DNA of 64,000 nt from Actinomycetota bacterium (GTDB lineage Bacteria > Actinomycetota > Geothermincolia > Geothermincolales > RBG-13-55-18): the NCBI GenBank assembly GCA_028697145.1, contig JAQVFR010000009.1, positions 36,489-100,488 on the forward strand, given 5' to 3'. Positions 17,549-25,670 of the stretch are shown in pieces (the stretch's first letter is position 1; every line of letters starts with the position of its first letter). Made by a program: the position numbers and the translations under genes. A model generated the notes under the pieces. That model ran no database searches and was not told the DNA's origin. It saw nothing but the letters and a program-made list of their open reading frames with translations.

Positions 17549-18586
17549 CTATCCCCTGACTCTCACCAGCAAGACGCCGGGCTCGGGCGTCTCCCAGTCG
17601 AAATCGGCCCCTTCTCCTCCGCTGACGGCGGCGACCATGCCCGCCACCATGGGCGCGTTGAAGGGATTGCGCACGGCCACGCCGGCCTCCAGTTCCTCGC
17701 GTGAGGGGTTGTCGGAATCAGGTATCCCGAAACCACGCACCTTCATGAAAGAGAGGTTCCCGAGGTAAGAGGGGTGGCTGCCGATAAGCTTGCGGTAAGT
17801 CTCGAACGAAAACCTGGAGACCATGAAAGGTATTTCCTCGCCCAGTTCCCTCTCCAGCTCGCGCAGTATGGTATTCAGGCCCTCCACGTCTATATATATT
17901 ATCCATTCTCCCGTGGTCTCATCCATGATCTTGCCCTGCGCGACGTCCCAGTGGAAGTTGCCTACCCCCAGAGGGACGCCGCAGGTTCCGCAGCGGTCGA
18001 AACCGGCCCGGGCCGGCGCCTCGGGGGTTCTCTCCAGCTCCAGGCGCTCCTCTTTCGGCAGGTTGTCATCGACGTATAGCTCCAGATACCACACGTCACC
18101 TATCTGCCCGTACACGGGCCGGCACCTTTTCCCCTCCAGGCTCTCGAATGCCCCGCACACGTCGCCGACGAACAGGACGGGGTGGTAAACGGAGCTGACC
18201 CGGCCGACGAACCTGATGCCGGGTTTATAGCTCAGCAACCGCGCTTTGGCCAGCCCGATCATCGCCGCCTGGCGGATCATGATCAGATATCCCAGTCTGC
18301 GGAAAGGCCTGAGGCGGGCGATGGCCCCCGTGATGCCGGATACCACGTCGTCCACGTAGAGCTTTGCATCCCGCCGCTTGGCGTCGATGATGATGTGATC
18401 GATGGGCACTCCCAGGGTTTCGCCGATGTGGTCGAGGGCGCCCGCGAAGACCTCCCTTTCCACCAGGATGCCCCTGGACCCGCCGAGGCGGCTTTCCAGG
18501 ATCCCGTCATCCCGCCAGCGATGCATGAAAGCGATGCGCTTGGGCACCCCGCAAGCCCCGCATCTCGTCAGAGACAAGTCGTTCAC
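17549..18586 (-). CDS. Duplicated CGxCGVP-motif protein, unknown family
   Basis: A 345-residue soluble protein with an internal duplication. The motif R-C-G-x-C-G-V-P occurs at about residues 8 and 200, each time followed by a patch containing W, a basic or acidic run, and a segment near 'W-I/R...I-x-I-D/E-V-x-x-L-x-x-I/T-L-x-x-x-L-G' (GALDHIGETLG, then GLNTILRELERELG). The CxxC pairs would bind one metal per half, or both halves could share one. The arrangement resembles 4-vinyl-reductase (V4R)-type ligand-binding proteins only loosely. GTG 18586 is chosen, with a TTG at 18577 as an alternative because GGGGGTG precedes it. It lies downstream of the RNase P gene in the same orientation. Confidence 0.72.
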   Translation of the reverse strand: MNDLSLTRCGACGVPKRIAFMHRWRDDGILESRLGGSRGILVEREVFAGALDHIGETLGVPIDHIIIDAKRRDAKLYVDDVVSGITGAIARLRPFRRLGYLIMIRQAAMIGLAKARLLSYKPGIRFVGRVSSVYHPVLFVGDVCGAFESLEGKRCRPVYGQIGDVWYLELYVDDNLPKEERLELERTPEAPARAGFDRCGTCGVPLGVGNFHWDVAQGKIMDETTGEWIIYIDVEGLNTILRELERELGEEIPFMVSRFSFETYRKLIGSHPSYLGNLSFMKVRGFGIPDSDNPSREELEAGVAVRNPFNAPMVAGMVAAVSGGEGADFDWETPEPGVLLVRVRG

Positions 18587-18676
18587 CCCCTAAGCAGATC
18601 AACCCTAAATATACCAATAGGATAGCACGGCCTCGTATGGAACAAAAACGCTGCGGCCGGAACGGTGGAGAAAAAA

Positions 18677-19066
18677 GGAGAGGGAGCCAGCCTGTAAGCC
18701 GGATCCTGTACCCGGACTGAACCGGGCGGTGGTCATCCATCTGGGACCGCCGTTACCGGCGGCCTCGAGCGGCCCACCCGAGCCTCGAGCGCTGCGGGCC
18801 ACAGCATCGGCTCCTATTTGGCCTTGCTCCGGGAGGGGTTTACCTAGCCGGCCTGTCACCAGAACCGCTGGTGGGCTCTTACCCCACCTTTTCACCCTTG
18901 CCTGCCGGCACCGCATGCGCAGCACCGGCGGGCGGTTTCCCTTTCTGTGGCACTTTCCGTCGGGTCACCCCGCCTGGGCGTTACCCAGCTCCCTGCCCTG
19001 TGGAGTCCGGACTTTCCTCGAGAGCGGCTGCCGCCGCGCCCGCGACCACCCGGCTGACTCCCTCCT
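18677..19066 (-). ncRNA. rnpB: RNase P RNA (bacterial type A)
   Basis: The catalytic RNA that trims tRNA 5' leaders. On the minus strand the universally conserved blocks appear in order: GAGGAAAGTCCGGACTCC near the 5' end, AGCAAGGCCAAATAGGAGC in the middle, AGATGGATGACC, and ACAGGATCCGGCTTACA near the 3' end. Helix P1 forms between 19052-19064 and 18679-18691. The length of about 390 nt is usual for high-GC Gram-positive type A RNAs. Six T residues (18671-18676) directly follow P1 and probably end transcription. Confidence 0.96.
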
Positions 19067-19071
19067 CTTTG

Positions 19072-19077
19072 ATTATA
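19072..19077 (-). promoter_or_regulatory. -10 element of the RNase P RNA gene
   Basis: A perfect TATAAT on the minus strand lies 5-7 bases upstream of the predicted 5' end of the RNase P RNA. No good -35 hexamer is seen at 16-18 bases. Confidence 0.65.
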
Positions 19078-19096
19078 ACCCACGGGTGTAAGCCAT

Positions 19097-19390
19097 CTAC
19101 TCACCCGAGAGCTTTTCCATCTCCTTGTGGGTGAGAAAATCGCCGGCCTCTATCTCCTTGCGTGCTTCCTTGCGCCTGGCGATGAGCTCAGGGTGGTTGG
19201 CCAGGATAAAATCCTCGAGGTCCTCTTCCGAGAACGGAATGAGCATGGCCCTGGGCCTGCCGTGCCAGGTTACGATGATCCACTTGTCCTCCTCGGCGAC
19301 GTCGCGCACCACGGCAGACATCTGCCCCTTCATCTCCTTCACTCCCATAAAGCCTATGGATGAGGGAGGCTCCATGGCCTCTATCTTCAT
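19097..19390 (-). CDS. Phd/YefM-type antitoxin, orphan
   Basis: A 97-residue protein with the Phd/YefM fold. It reads GVKEMKGQMSAVVRDVAEED, then a strand WIIVTWHGRPRAMLIP (usually 'V.v.r.GkP.avl.p'), and a C-terminal acidic helix that in antitoxins wraps the toxin. Such proteins are DNA-binding autorepressors. No RelE, Doc or PIN toxin gene lies on either side: upstream is a YccF gene and downstream is RNase P. It is therefore a solitary antitoxin-like regulator or a remnant of a pair. Confidence 0.8.
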   Translation of the reverse strand: MKIEAMEPPSSIGFMGVKEMKGQMSAVVRDVAEEDKWIIVTWHGRPRAMLIPFSEEDLEDFILANHPELIARRKEARKEIEAGDFLTHKEMEKLSGE

Positions 19391-19550
19391 GTGGCCCGCC
19401 GATGCCTTAGTCTTTGCGCTGCCAATGCCTCTCGCTGGTGGATAATATGAGGCGATTATCAGTCGTTGCTTTTCTTGACCGTCAGCGCTTCATTACAATA
19501 TCGCGCATCCGCCATGCCCTTCCTTGCCCGGCGTCGCGGGCATATCCCGC

Positions 19551-19991
19551 TTATCTTCGATGGAGCGAGGCTATAGCCGGCACCCTGTTGAACACCAAGA
19601 TGCCTAAGGGCAGAGTTATGAGCGCTACGCACAGAAACCAGCCTAGAAATATCGCCGCCAAACTGAAGGCGAGCCCGAAAGGGTAGTATATGACCCTGAC
19701 CCAGAGCGGGAACTGCTCCGCGTTCTCCAGCTTTGCCGTGTAGCCGGATTCGTCGGTTATCACCCGCATGTTCCTCTCCCGCGCCTTCAGAGAAATCGCC
19801 CCCGGGACTTTATTCAGCATGACCACGCCCAAGGGGGCGAAGACAACGGTAGCGTACATGACCCAGGAGAGCAGCGCCCAGAAGAGCCCGAACCACCAGC
19901 CGATGAAACAGAAATACAGGGCTCTTATAATGAGCCCATGGGTCTTCACCTTGATCACAATGGGCTGTGGTGTCTGGGTTTGCTGCACCAT
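19551..19991 (-). CDS. YccF-domain inner-membrane protein
   Basis: A 146-residue membrane protein with two copies of the YccF domain (DUF307): one around WWFGLFWALLSWVMYATV and one around GLAFSLAAIFLGWFLCVALI. Both end in the typical P-L-G-x-x-x-x-N-x-V-P motif (PLGVVMLNKVP and PLGILVFNRVP). The function is unknown in all bacteria. A GTG at 19997 is only 3 bases from GGAGG; the ATG at 19991, 9 bases away, is the better start. Confidence 0.88.
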   Translation of the reverse strand: MVQQTQTPQPIVIKVKTHGLIIRALYFCFIGWWFGLFWALLSWVMYATVVFAPLGVVMLNKVPGAISLKARERNMRVITDESGYTAKLENAEQFPLWVRVIYYPFGLAFSLAAIFLGWFLCVALITLPLGILVFNRVPAIASLHRR

Positions 19992-20085
19992 AATCACTCA
20001 CCTCCGTAAATATACCTAATCTAAAGGGTTTGGCGATGATGCAAGGTTGTTCCTGACGAGCTGATGTCAATAGACCCGGTTACGA

Positions 20086-21042
20086 TTACGACAGCGACGA
20101 GAGCAGGTCCGGAAAGCCGCAGCGGGCGAGCAGCTCCTGCACCGTGCCGTTGAGCATGGCCTCCTCCGCCTCCCGGCCCAGTGCGAAGAACTTCAGGTCG
20201 TCCAGGAGGGCGGGGTGATACCCGAACCCCACGGGGAAATCGGTGCCGTACATGATGCGCCGGGGGAAATCCTCGAAGAGGCGGAAGAAATCGCCGTAGT
20301 TCTCCTTGACGTCGTCCACCTCGAGGCTGGTGGCCATGGGCGGCACGTCGTCGCTCACGCTCACGATGTCCTCGTAGAGGCGCATGCAGGATATGGAGTT
20401 GGTCATGTCCAGCCAGAAGTTGGGGTATTCGGAGAGCAGGCGGTGCGCGAGCTCGAAGCGCGGGAAAAGGGCGTGCACCGCGACCAACTGCATATCGGGG
20501 TAATCGCGGATGACCGCCTCCATCTCCTCCAGGTCCATGTACATGCCGTAGAAGACGTCGAACCCCGTGTGCACCAGGAGCGGCCTGCGGTGCTCGTTGA
20601 GCACCTCGAACATGGGGCGCATCTCCGGTCCGAAGGCCGGGAAGCGCTGCGCGAAGGGATGGAGTTTCATGCCGACGAAGCCGTACTCCTCGATGCAGCG
20701 GCGGGTCTCCGCCTCCTTGTCCGGCGTCTCTATGTGCACGGAGCCGAAGGGTATGGCCTCCGGGATACCGGCACAGATGTCGCGGTTGAAGCGGTTGAGG
20801 TCCGCCGTCTCCTCCTCCCAGAGGGGAAAGACGAGGTTGAAGAAATACGGTATCTCGGAGTCGCGGAGATTGCGCAGAATGTCCTCGGCGGTGATGTCCT
20901 CGCCGATGGGAAAGCCGGGGGTGAACTTCTTCACCCAGCGCACCAGGCCGGCCATGCGCCGCGGCGGCATGATGTGCACGTGGGGATCGACCCAGGTTAT
21001 GCCGTCATCGATGCTGCGCGTCCTGCCGCTCTCCCACCTCAT
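20086..21042 (-). CDS. Amidohydrolase-2 family metal-dependent hydrolase
   Basis: A 318-residue TIM-barrel hydrolase of the PF04909 type. It has the metal-binding H-x-H in DPHVHIMPP near residue 20, a Lys-loop equivalent GMKLHPF near 130, His residues in LLVHTGF (near 160) and VAVHALF (near 195), and the terminal Asp in YGTDFPVGFG near 275. Members decarboxylate or hydrolyse ring and amide substrates, and the specific substrate is unknown. It stands alone, downstream of a divergent lipoprotein gene. Confidence 0.87.
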   Translation of the reverse strand: MRWESGRTRSIDDGITWVDPHVHIMPPRRMAGLVRWVKKFTPGFPIGEDITAEDILRNLRDSEIPYFFNLVFPLWEEETADLNRFNRDICAGIPEAIPFGSVHIETPDKEAETRRCIEEYGFVGMKLHPFAQRFPAFGPEMRPMFEVLNEHRRPLLVHTGFDVFYGMYMDLEEMEAVIRDYPDMQLVAVHALFPRFELAHRLLSEYPNFWLDMTNSISCMRLYEDIVSVSDDVPPMATSLEVDDVKENYGDFFRLFEDFPRRIMYGTDFPVGFGYHPALLDDLKFFALGREAEEAMLNGTVQELLARCGFPDLLSSLS

Positions 21043-21232
21043 GGCCTCTCTCCTTCCCTGCCGTCCCGCGAGTACGTGCCGTCTCCTCCAAGATTATATA
21101 TCAAGAGGAAATCGCACCGGGCGGCACCGCCACGCGGCGCACCGCTTCCGGCTGGTGCAAGCGGGCGCGGGGCTCTGTTAGGATAAACGGGATATGTGTG
21201 GTGGATGAAGGCGGGAAGGAGATGACCTTCGC

Positions 21233-22420
21233 ATGCGCAGGCTCGTGATGTCCCTGGCCATGTTGCTGGCAGCCCTGCTCCTGCCCAGCGGATGTGGAGG
21301 CGACGGCCTCGAGAGGGAAGTGGCGCAGCTCCTCGCGCGCCGCAGCGGGGAGATAGATTCTGTCGCTTACGCCTGCATCACCGAGGACGCGGGACTTATC
21401 TACCGCGAGGTTTTCGAGCTGCGCTTCCCCGACGAATACAGGTACAGCTTCTACGAACTCGGGGGCGGTCAGGGGCGGCTGGTAAATCATGCCACACAGA
21501 AGGGAAGCGACGTCTACCGCGCCCGCATCATGCGGGCCGGCGGGGGCGGGACGGACTCCCTGCGGGTGGAGAGCCTGTCGCACGTTCCACCCATACGCTG
21601 TACCGGCGCTTACATGTCTCTATATCACCTCGTCGGCAACGTCGATTATTTCCAATCCGTTATCTCCCTGCTCGAGGGGGGCGAGCTGCGGGTCACGGGC
21701 ACGGAGGACCTGGAGGGTACCGCCACCTACCGCCTGGAGTCCGCGAGCGGGCTCACGCCGGGCATGCGCATCTGGCTCGACGCGGAGACGGGGCTCCCCG
21801 TGAGGAAAGAGCTCGACTTGAGCGAGGGGCGGGTGGTCGTCTTCCGCTACGAGGACGTGGTGGAGAACGCGGATTACGGGGAGGCATCCTTCCCGCCGGA
21901 CATCACTTCTATGTTCGGCGGATTGGCGGCCGAGGCGGAGCCTGCGCAGAGAGACGGTGCGTGCCGCCACATCGATATCGGGAGCGCCCTGGCGGAGGCC
22001 GGGTTCCAGCCCCTGCTGCCGAGACTGGACGGTTTTGAGCTCGCCGGCGCCTTCGTGCGCGAACCAGCCGCGTCAAACCTGTCGGCGTCGGAGGAGTCCG
22101 CCCGCTTCCCCGCGGGCTTCCGCGAACTCTACCTGGTGCTGCGCGACGGCTCGCGCCAGGTAGAGATCCGCCAGAGTCCCTACGATCCGGAGTTCTCTTA
22201 CTACACCACCGGACTGGGGTCTCTCGCAGGCGCCTACCTCACGCACCGGGAGGTCTTAGGGGAGGAAGCCGGTGGCGCCGCGTACACCGCGGCCCTGGAC
22301 TGCCAGGAGATGCGCCTCACCCTCGACGATGTCGAGATCATGGTCACCGGCGACCTCTCGCGCGAGGAATTCGAAGCGCTGGCCGTGCAGCTGCGGGAGA
22401 TGTCTTTGTCTTCGCCCTGA
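21233..22420 (+). CDS. Secreted lipoprotein with LolA/RseB-like and DUF4367-like halves
   Basis: A 395-residue lipoprotein with signal peptide 1-20 and lipobox L-P-S-G-C. The first half (about 40-230) has the outer-membrane-carrier or sigma-regulator look: YRLESASGLTPGMRIWLDAETGLPVRKE and FRYEDVVENADYGEASFPPD are typical of RseB/LolA-like strands describing a lipid-binding half-barrel. The second half (about 245-395) matches DUF4367 style, with FELYLVLRDGSRQVEIRQSP and a closing short-helix segment ELAVQLREM. In Actinobacteria and Firmicutes such proteins sense or carry surface ligands. No sigma factor is adjacent. ATG with AAGGAG upstream. Confidence 0.72.
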   Translation: MRRLVMSLAMLLAALLLPSGCGGDGLEREVAQLLARRSGEIDSVAYACITEDAGLIYREVFELRFPDEYRYSFYELGGGQGRLVNHATQKGSDVYRARIMRAGGGGTDSLRVESLSHVPPIRCTGAYMSLYHLVGNVDYFQSVISLLEGGELRVTGTEDLEGTATYRLESASGLTPGMRIWLDAETGLPVRKELDLSEGRVVVFRYEDVVENADYGEASFPPDITSMFGGLAAEAEPAQRDGACRHIDIGSALAEAGFQPLLPRLDGFELAGAFVREPAASNLSASEESARFPAGFRELYLVLRDGSRQVEIRQSPYDPEFSYYTTGLGSLAGAYLTHREVLGEEAGGAAYTAALDCQEMRLTLDDVEIMVTGDLSREEFEALAVQLREMSLSSP

Positions 22421-22432
22421 GCCGTCCCCGCC

Positions 22433-23353
22433 TCAGCGGCTGGGCTCGATGACGCGCAGGGACCAACCCAGCGGCGTGTGGTAGGGTGGCTTCCCCGCCA
22501 GCGCCGCGTCCACCGCTACGGCTGCTTCGTAGGAGAAGGCGTCGAGCATGCGCTCCCCGGCCTCGGGCGATGCGCCGCAGGGCTCGCCGATATAGGTGGA
22601 GGGCTGTTTCTCCGTCACCCAGGAGAGCATGAGACCGGCGTGGCTCAAGTCCTTTCCCAGTTCCTCCGCGCCAAGAAAGCTCAGCAAGCGGCCAATGGTC
22701 CCCATGACGAGGCTGGGCCAGCGGCGCGGGTTGATGGAAACGCGCGGCAGATCCCTCCATTGCGGGCGCACCTCCGCAGGGAAGGTCCTCAGCATGAGGG
22801 AGGTCTCGTTGAGCCCCGCGTGGCTGTCCTCGTCGTCGCCGCACGCGCCCCTGCCGGCGCCAAGGCGCGCGAGCAGCTCCGGGTCCAGCTCCACCATGCG
22901 GCGGAAGAAGGACAGGAAGGGGGCGATGATCTGAAAGCCGTCCTTTTCGTAAAGCCTCTTCACCGCCTTGGCCGTGGCTATCTGGTGGCGCGGTCCGCCG
23001 TGGTTGTCCGTGACCAGCAGGTAGCGGAACCCGCGTGCGGCGAGGAAGGAGGCGTTGGCGCGCAGGACGAGGTTTATGGCACGGCTGTCCACCTCGATCG
23101 ATCCGGGGATGGTGTCGCTCCCGACGTAGTAAGGGGGGAAGAGCACGTAGTCCAGTTCGGGGTGGCGTTCCCCTATCTTCTCCAGGGCACGGTCCCTGAT
23201 CTCCTCGGCGATCCACACGTCGGTGCCCAGGGGGAGGTGGGGGCCGTGCACCTCCAGCGGGCTCAAGGCCATGACGAAGAGGGTCTTGCCCCGGTCGAGG
23301 GCGTCCACTTCCGGGCTCGTCATCTCCGCCAGAAGCAATCTTTTTCCAGCCAT
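22433..23353 (-). CDS. Creatininase-family amidase
   Basis: A 306-residue creatininase/MftE-type hydrolase. Metal ligands are recognisable in EVHGPHLPLGTD near residue 36, TDNHGG near 117, and DSHAGLNETS near 175, where Glu completes the site. Family members open cyclic amides or trim peptides (creatinine, FAPy, mycofactocin precursor). No mycofactocin genes are in the window. The ATG is only 6 bases from a TATAAT and no ribosome-binding site is present, so the message is probably leaderless. It converges on the lipoprotein gene with 12 bases between stops. Confidence 0.88.
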   Translation of the reverse strand: MAGKRLLLAEMTSPEVDALDRGKTLFVMALSPLEVHGPHLPLGTDVWIAEEIRDRALEKIGERHPELDYVLFPPYYVGSDTIPGSIEVDSRAINLVLRANASFLAARGFRYLLVTDNHGGPRHQIATAKAVKRLYEKDGFQIIAPFLSFFRRMVELDPELLARLGAGRGACGDDEDSHAGLNETSLMLRTFPAEVRPQWRDLPRVSINPRRWPSLVMGTIGRLLSFLGAEELGKDLSHAGLMLSWVTEKQPSTYIGEPCGASPEAGERMLDAFSYEAAVAVDAALAGKPPYHTPLGWSLRVIEPSR

Positions 23354-23359
23354 GGGGTG

Positions 23360-23365
23360 ATTATA
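23360..23365 (-). promoter_or_regulatory. -10 element, leaderless creatininase transcript
   Basis: A perfect TATAAT on the minus strand lies 6 bases before the ATG at 23353. It has the same geometry as the promoter at 62986 for the exonuclease gene. Confidence 0.6.
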
Positions 23366-23400
23366 CCATCCGGAAGCCCATGTCCAAGAGCGCGTATGCG

Positions 23401-23483
23401 TGCCAGGCCAGGCCTGGCTTCGCCAGGACTGGCGCTGGACACTGTTGCGCCCCCTTGCGGGGGTCGCAATCGCTTTCGCGATT
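23401..23483. repeat. Consecutive short hairpins
   Basis: A run of small inverted repeats between two divergent genes: CCAGGCCAGG/CCTGGC-type pairs (23404-23436), CCCCC-TTG-CGGGGG (about 23450-23463) and AATCGC-TTTC-GCGATT (23468-23483). They resemble REP-like palindromic units; no second copy was seen in the window. Confidence 0.45.
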
Positions 23484-23516
23484 CAGTCTGTCGTATGTGG
23501 TAGCGAATTCAGATGA

Positions 23517-23522
23517 TATAAT
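23517..23522 (+). promoter_or_regulatory. Possible -10 for the acyl-CoA synthetase-like gene
   Basis: TATAAT lies 28 bases before the TTG start at 23551 and covers the alternative ATG at 23521, which argues against that ATG being used. No clear -35 is seen. Confidence 0.45.
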
Positions 23523-23550
23523 GGCGCCGGGAAAAAAGGACGTGGTAGCA

Positions 23551-24963
23551 TTGCGTTTCGACTACGAGGAAATCGACGCCGTGATCAACGCCCGCTCCCT
23601 GGCCATCGTGGGGGCGTCGGCGAAGCCGGTCAAGTTCGGCTCCCTCTTCACCATGTCCCAGCTCACCTACGGATTCTCGGGGCCGGTGTACCTCGTCAAT
23701 CCCGGCGAGGACGAGATCATGGGGCAGAAGGTCTACCCCGACCTGGCCTCGCTGCCGGAGGTGCCCGAGCTCGTTTACCTCACCATCCCCGCCCACCGCT
23801 CCATGGACATCCTGCGCGAATGCGCGGGCCTGGGGGTCAAGGGCGTGATCATCATGGCCTCCGGCTTCCGGGAGATCGGCGAGGGCGGCGAGGCGCTGGA
23901 GAAGGAGGCGCTCGAGATCGCGCGCCGGGGCGGCTTCCGCATCGTGGGGCCGAACTGCTTCGGCATCTACAACCCGCGCAACCGCCTCGCGCTGCTGCCC
24001 GGCTACGACTTCTCCTACACGCCGGGCGACGTCGCCTTCATCTCCCAGAGCGGCGGCTTCTCGGTGCACGTGGGCCGCCAGTGCAAGAGCCTGGGAATCG
24101 ACTTCTCGGCCATCGTCAGCTTCGGCAACGGGGCGGACCTGGACGAGACCGATCTCATCCGTTATTTCACCGCCGATCCCCAGACCACCTGCATCGCCGG
24201 CTACCTGGAGGGTACCGCGGACGGGCGGCAGCTCATGCAGGCGCTCAAGGAAGCCGCCGCGTGCAAGACGGTGGTGCTGTGGAAGGTAGGAAAGAGCGAG
24301 TCGTCGGCGCGGGCGGTGGTGTCCCATACCGGTTCGCTTGCCGGATCCGCGGAGATATGGGAAGGCTTGCTGCGCCAGTGCGGCGTCATCGAGGTCTCGG
24401 GGGTGGACGAGATGTGCGACGTCCTCCTGACCCTGAAGCACCTGGGGCGCAGCCCGGGCAGGCGCCTCATGCTCAGCGGGGGCGGCGGAGGCCTGGGGAC
24501 CTATGCCGCCGACCTGGCGGATGAAGCGGGCCTGGAGGTGCCTCCCCTCGCGGGAGAAAGCTTCTCCCGACTGCGCGAGATCCTGAACGCTCCCGGAGCG
24601 GCGGTAGGCAATCCGTTGGACATAGGAGCGCCCCTCATACACCTCCCGGTCTTCGAGGCGGCCATGCGCGAGGCGGCCGCCAACGCCTCCACCGACATCC
24701 TGGTCTTCGACATCGCCCTGAACTTCGCCTTCGGGCTGGGCGGCGAGGAGGGCTTGAACGCCGCCATGGACGTGCTCATCGCCGCCCGCCGCGATTACGG
24801 CAAGCCGGTGGCGGTGGTACTTTATTCCAGGGCGCTGGGCGGAGAGGACATCGCCTTCGAGGAGATGCAGCGCCGCCTGCAGGACCGCCTGCTCGCCGGC
24901 GGCGTCCTCGTCTATCCGTCCATGCCGCGCGCCATCCGCGCCCTCTCTCTCGCGAACTCCTGA
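23551..24963 (+). CDS. NDP-forming acyl-CoA synthetase-like protein (alpha part only)
   Basis: A 470-residue protein of the ADP-forming acyl-CoA synthetase / succinyl-CoA-ligase alpha group. A CoA-binding Rossmann domain (IVGASAKPVKFGS near residue 17) is followed by two ligase-CoA flavodoxin-like domains. The phosphohistidine equivalent is in VSHTGSLAGS near residue 255, and GGGGGLGT near 310 follows. The ATP-grasp beta domain is absent, so catalysis would need a partner or the protein does something else. The frame is open from 23380. ATG 23521 overlaps a TATAAT; TTG 23551, 9 bases after AAAGGA, is preferred. A paralogue of the same truncated type is at 46092-47525. Confidence 0.85.
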   Translation: MRFDYEEIDAVINARSLAIVGASAKPVKFGSLFTMSQLTYGFSGPVYLVNPGEDEIMGQKVYPDLASLPEVPELVYLTIPAHRSMDILRECAGLGVKGVIIMASGFREIGEGGEALEKEALEIARRGGFRIVGPNCFGIYNPRNRLALLPGYDFSYTPGDVAFISQSGGFSVHVGRQCKSLGIDFSAIVSFGNGADLDETDLIRYFTADPQTTCIAGYLEGTADGRQLMQALKEAAACKTVVLWKVGKSESSARAVVSHTGSLAGSAEIWEGLLRQCGVIEVSGVDEMCDVLLTLKHLGRSPGRRLMLSGGGGGLGTYAADLADEAGLEVPPLAGESFSRLREILNAPGAAVGNPLDIGAPLIHLPVFEAAMREAAANASTDILVFDIALNFAFGLGGEEGLNAAMDVLIAARRDYGKPVAVVLYSRALGGEDIAFEEMQRRLQDRLLAGGVLVYPSMPRAIRALSLANS

Positions 24964-25074
24964 AAGTGAGCCTGCTCGAACGCTTTCCCGATCATTGTCT
25001 TCCGCTGCTTTAGCGCGGTACACCCATAACTCACTCAGCAGGTTCTCGTTGTGTTTCTCCCCGAAAATGACAAC

Positions 25075-25130
25075 TTGACATATATCTGAGATATATGTTA
25101 CATAACGTGATACAACGTAACACAACGTAA
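25075..25130 (+). promoter_or_regulatory. Promoter with palindromic operator and three tandem decamers
   Basis: A perfect -35 (TTGACA, 25075-25080) overlaps a perfect 10-1-10 palindrome ACATATATCT-G-AGATATATGT (25078-25098). Directly after it come three 10-bp repeats in register, CATAACGTGA / TACAACGTAA / CACAACGTAA (25101-25130). A -10 would fall on the TTACATA region. The palindrome and helical-phase repeats are probably binding sites, most simply for the HTH protein encoded 20 bases downstream. Confidence 0.7.
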
Positions 25131-25149
25131 GCTATATGGGAGAGATATA

Positions 25150-25587
25150 TTGCGCAACTACCTCAACACCCACCATGTGGCCAAGAGCCTGGGGGTAAAC
25201 GTGCAGACGGTACGCCACTATATCCGCCAGGGAGAACTGCGCGCGGCACGGGTGGGCAAGAGATACGTGGTCACCCAGGAGGACATAGACGACTTCCTGG
25301 AGGGGCGAAAACAGAAGAGGTCCCTGGAGAGCATCGGCCTCACGGACAAGGGGCGGGAGGCAGTGCGCAGGATCAAGGAGGACGCGGACAGGATCCTCGC
25401 TTACCTGAGGGAATGTCCGGGAGCGGGGACTTCCGAGATCGCCGCCGCCCTCGGCCTGGAGGACATGGCGGCGCAGCGGGCACTGCGCAGGCTGGAGGCA
25501 AGGGGAATGGCTTATTGCGAGCCATCGGGTGCGAAGCCGGACAGGGTCAGCGACCCCTGGCATGCCGGCACCGGACAGTCGGAATAG
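25150..25587 (+). CDS. Excisionase/MerR-type helix-turn-helix regulator with second winged-helix domain
   Basis: A 145-residue DNA-binding protein. Residues 1-53 are a MerR/excisionase-like winged helix (HVAKSLGVNVQTVRHYIRQG, then GKRYVVTQEDIDDFLE), the form used by HTH_17 proteins. A coiled linker follows, then a second winged-helix segment near 88-125 (GTSEIAAALGLEDMAAQRALR). TTG start, with GGGAGAG 6 bases ahead. The unusual operator array immediately upstream makes autoregulation likely. The next gene (SCP2-like) lies about 80 bases downstream and may be in the same transcript. No recombinase is nearby, so I read it as a transcription factor and not a phage excisionase. Confidence 0.83.
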   Translation: MRNYLNTHHVAKSLGVNVQTVRHYIRQGELRAARVGKRYVVTQEDIDDFLEGRKQKRSLESIGLTDKGREAVRRIKEDADRILAYLRECPGAGTSEIAAALGLEDMAAQRALRRLEARGMAYCEPSGAKPDRVSDPWHAGTGQSE

Positions 25588-25670
25588 CGCCCGCCTCGGC
25601 GGCATCCCGGCTTCGGGACGGGCATCGCCGCCGGATGGTATCCAGAGCGGCCTGAAAGGGGGAAAGGGGA

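Noticed and set aside
25150-25587. Phage excisionase gene
   Set aside because: No integrase, att site or phage structural gene is nearby; an operator-rich promoter fits a transcription factor better.
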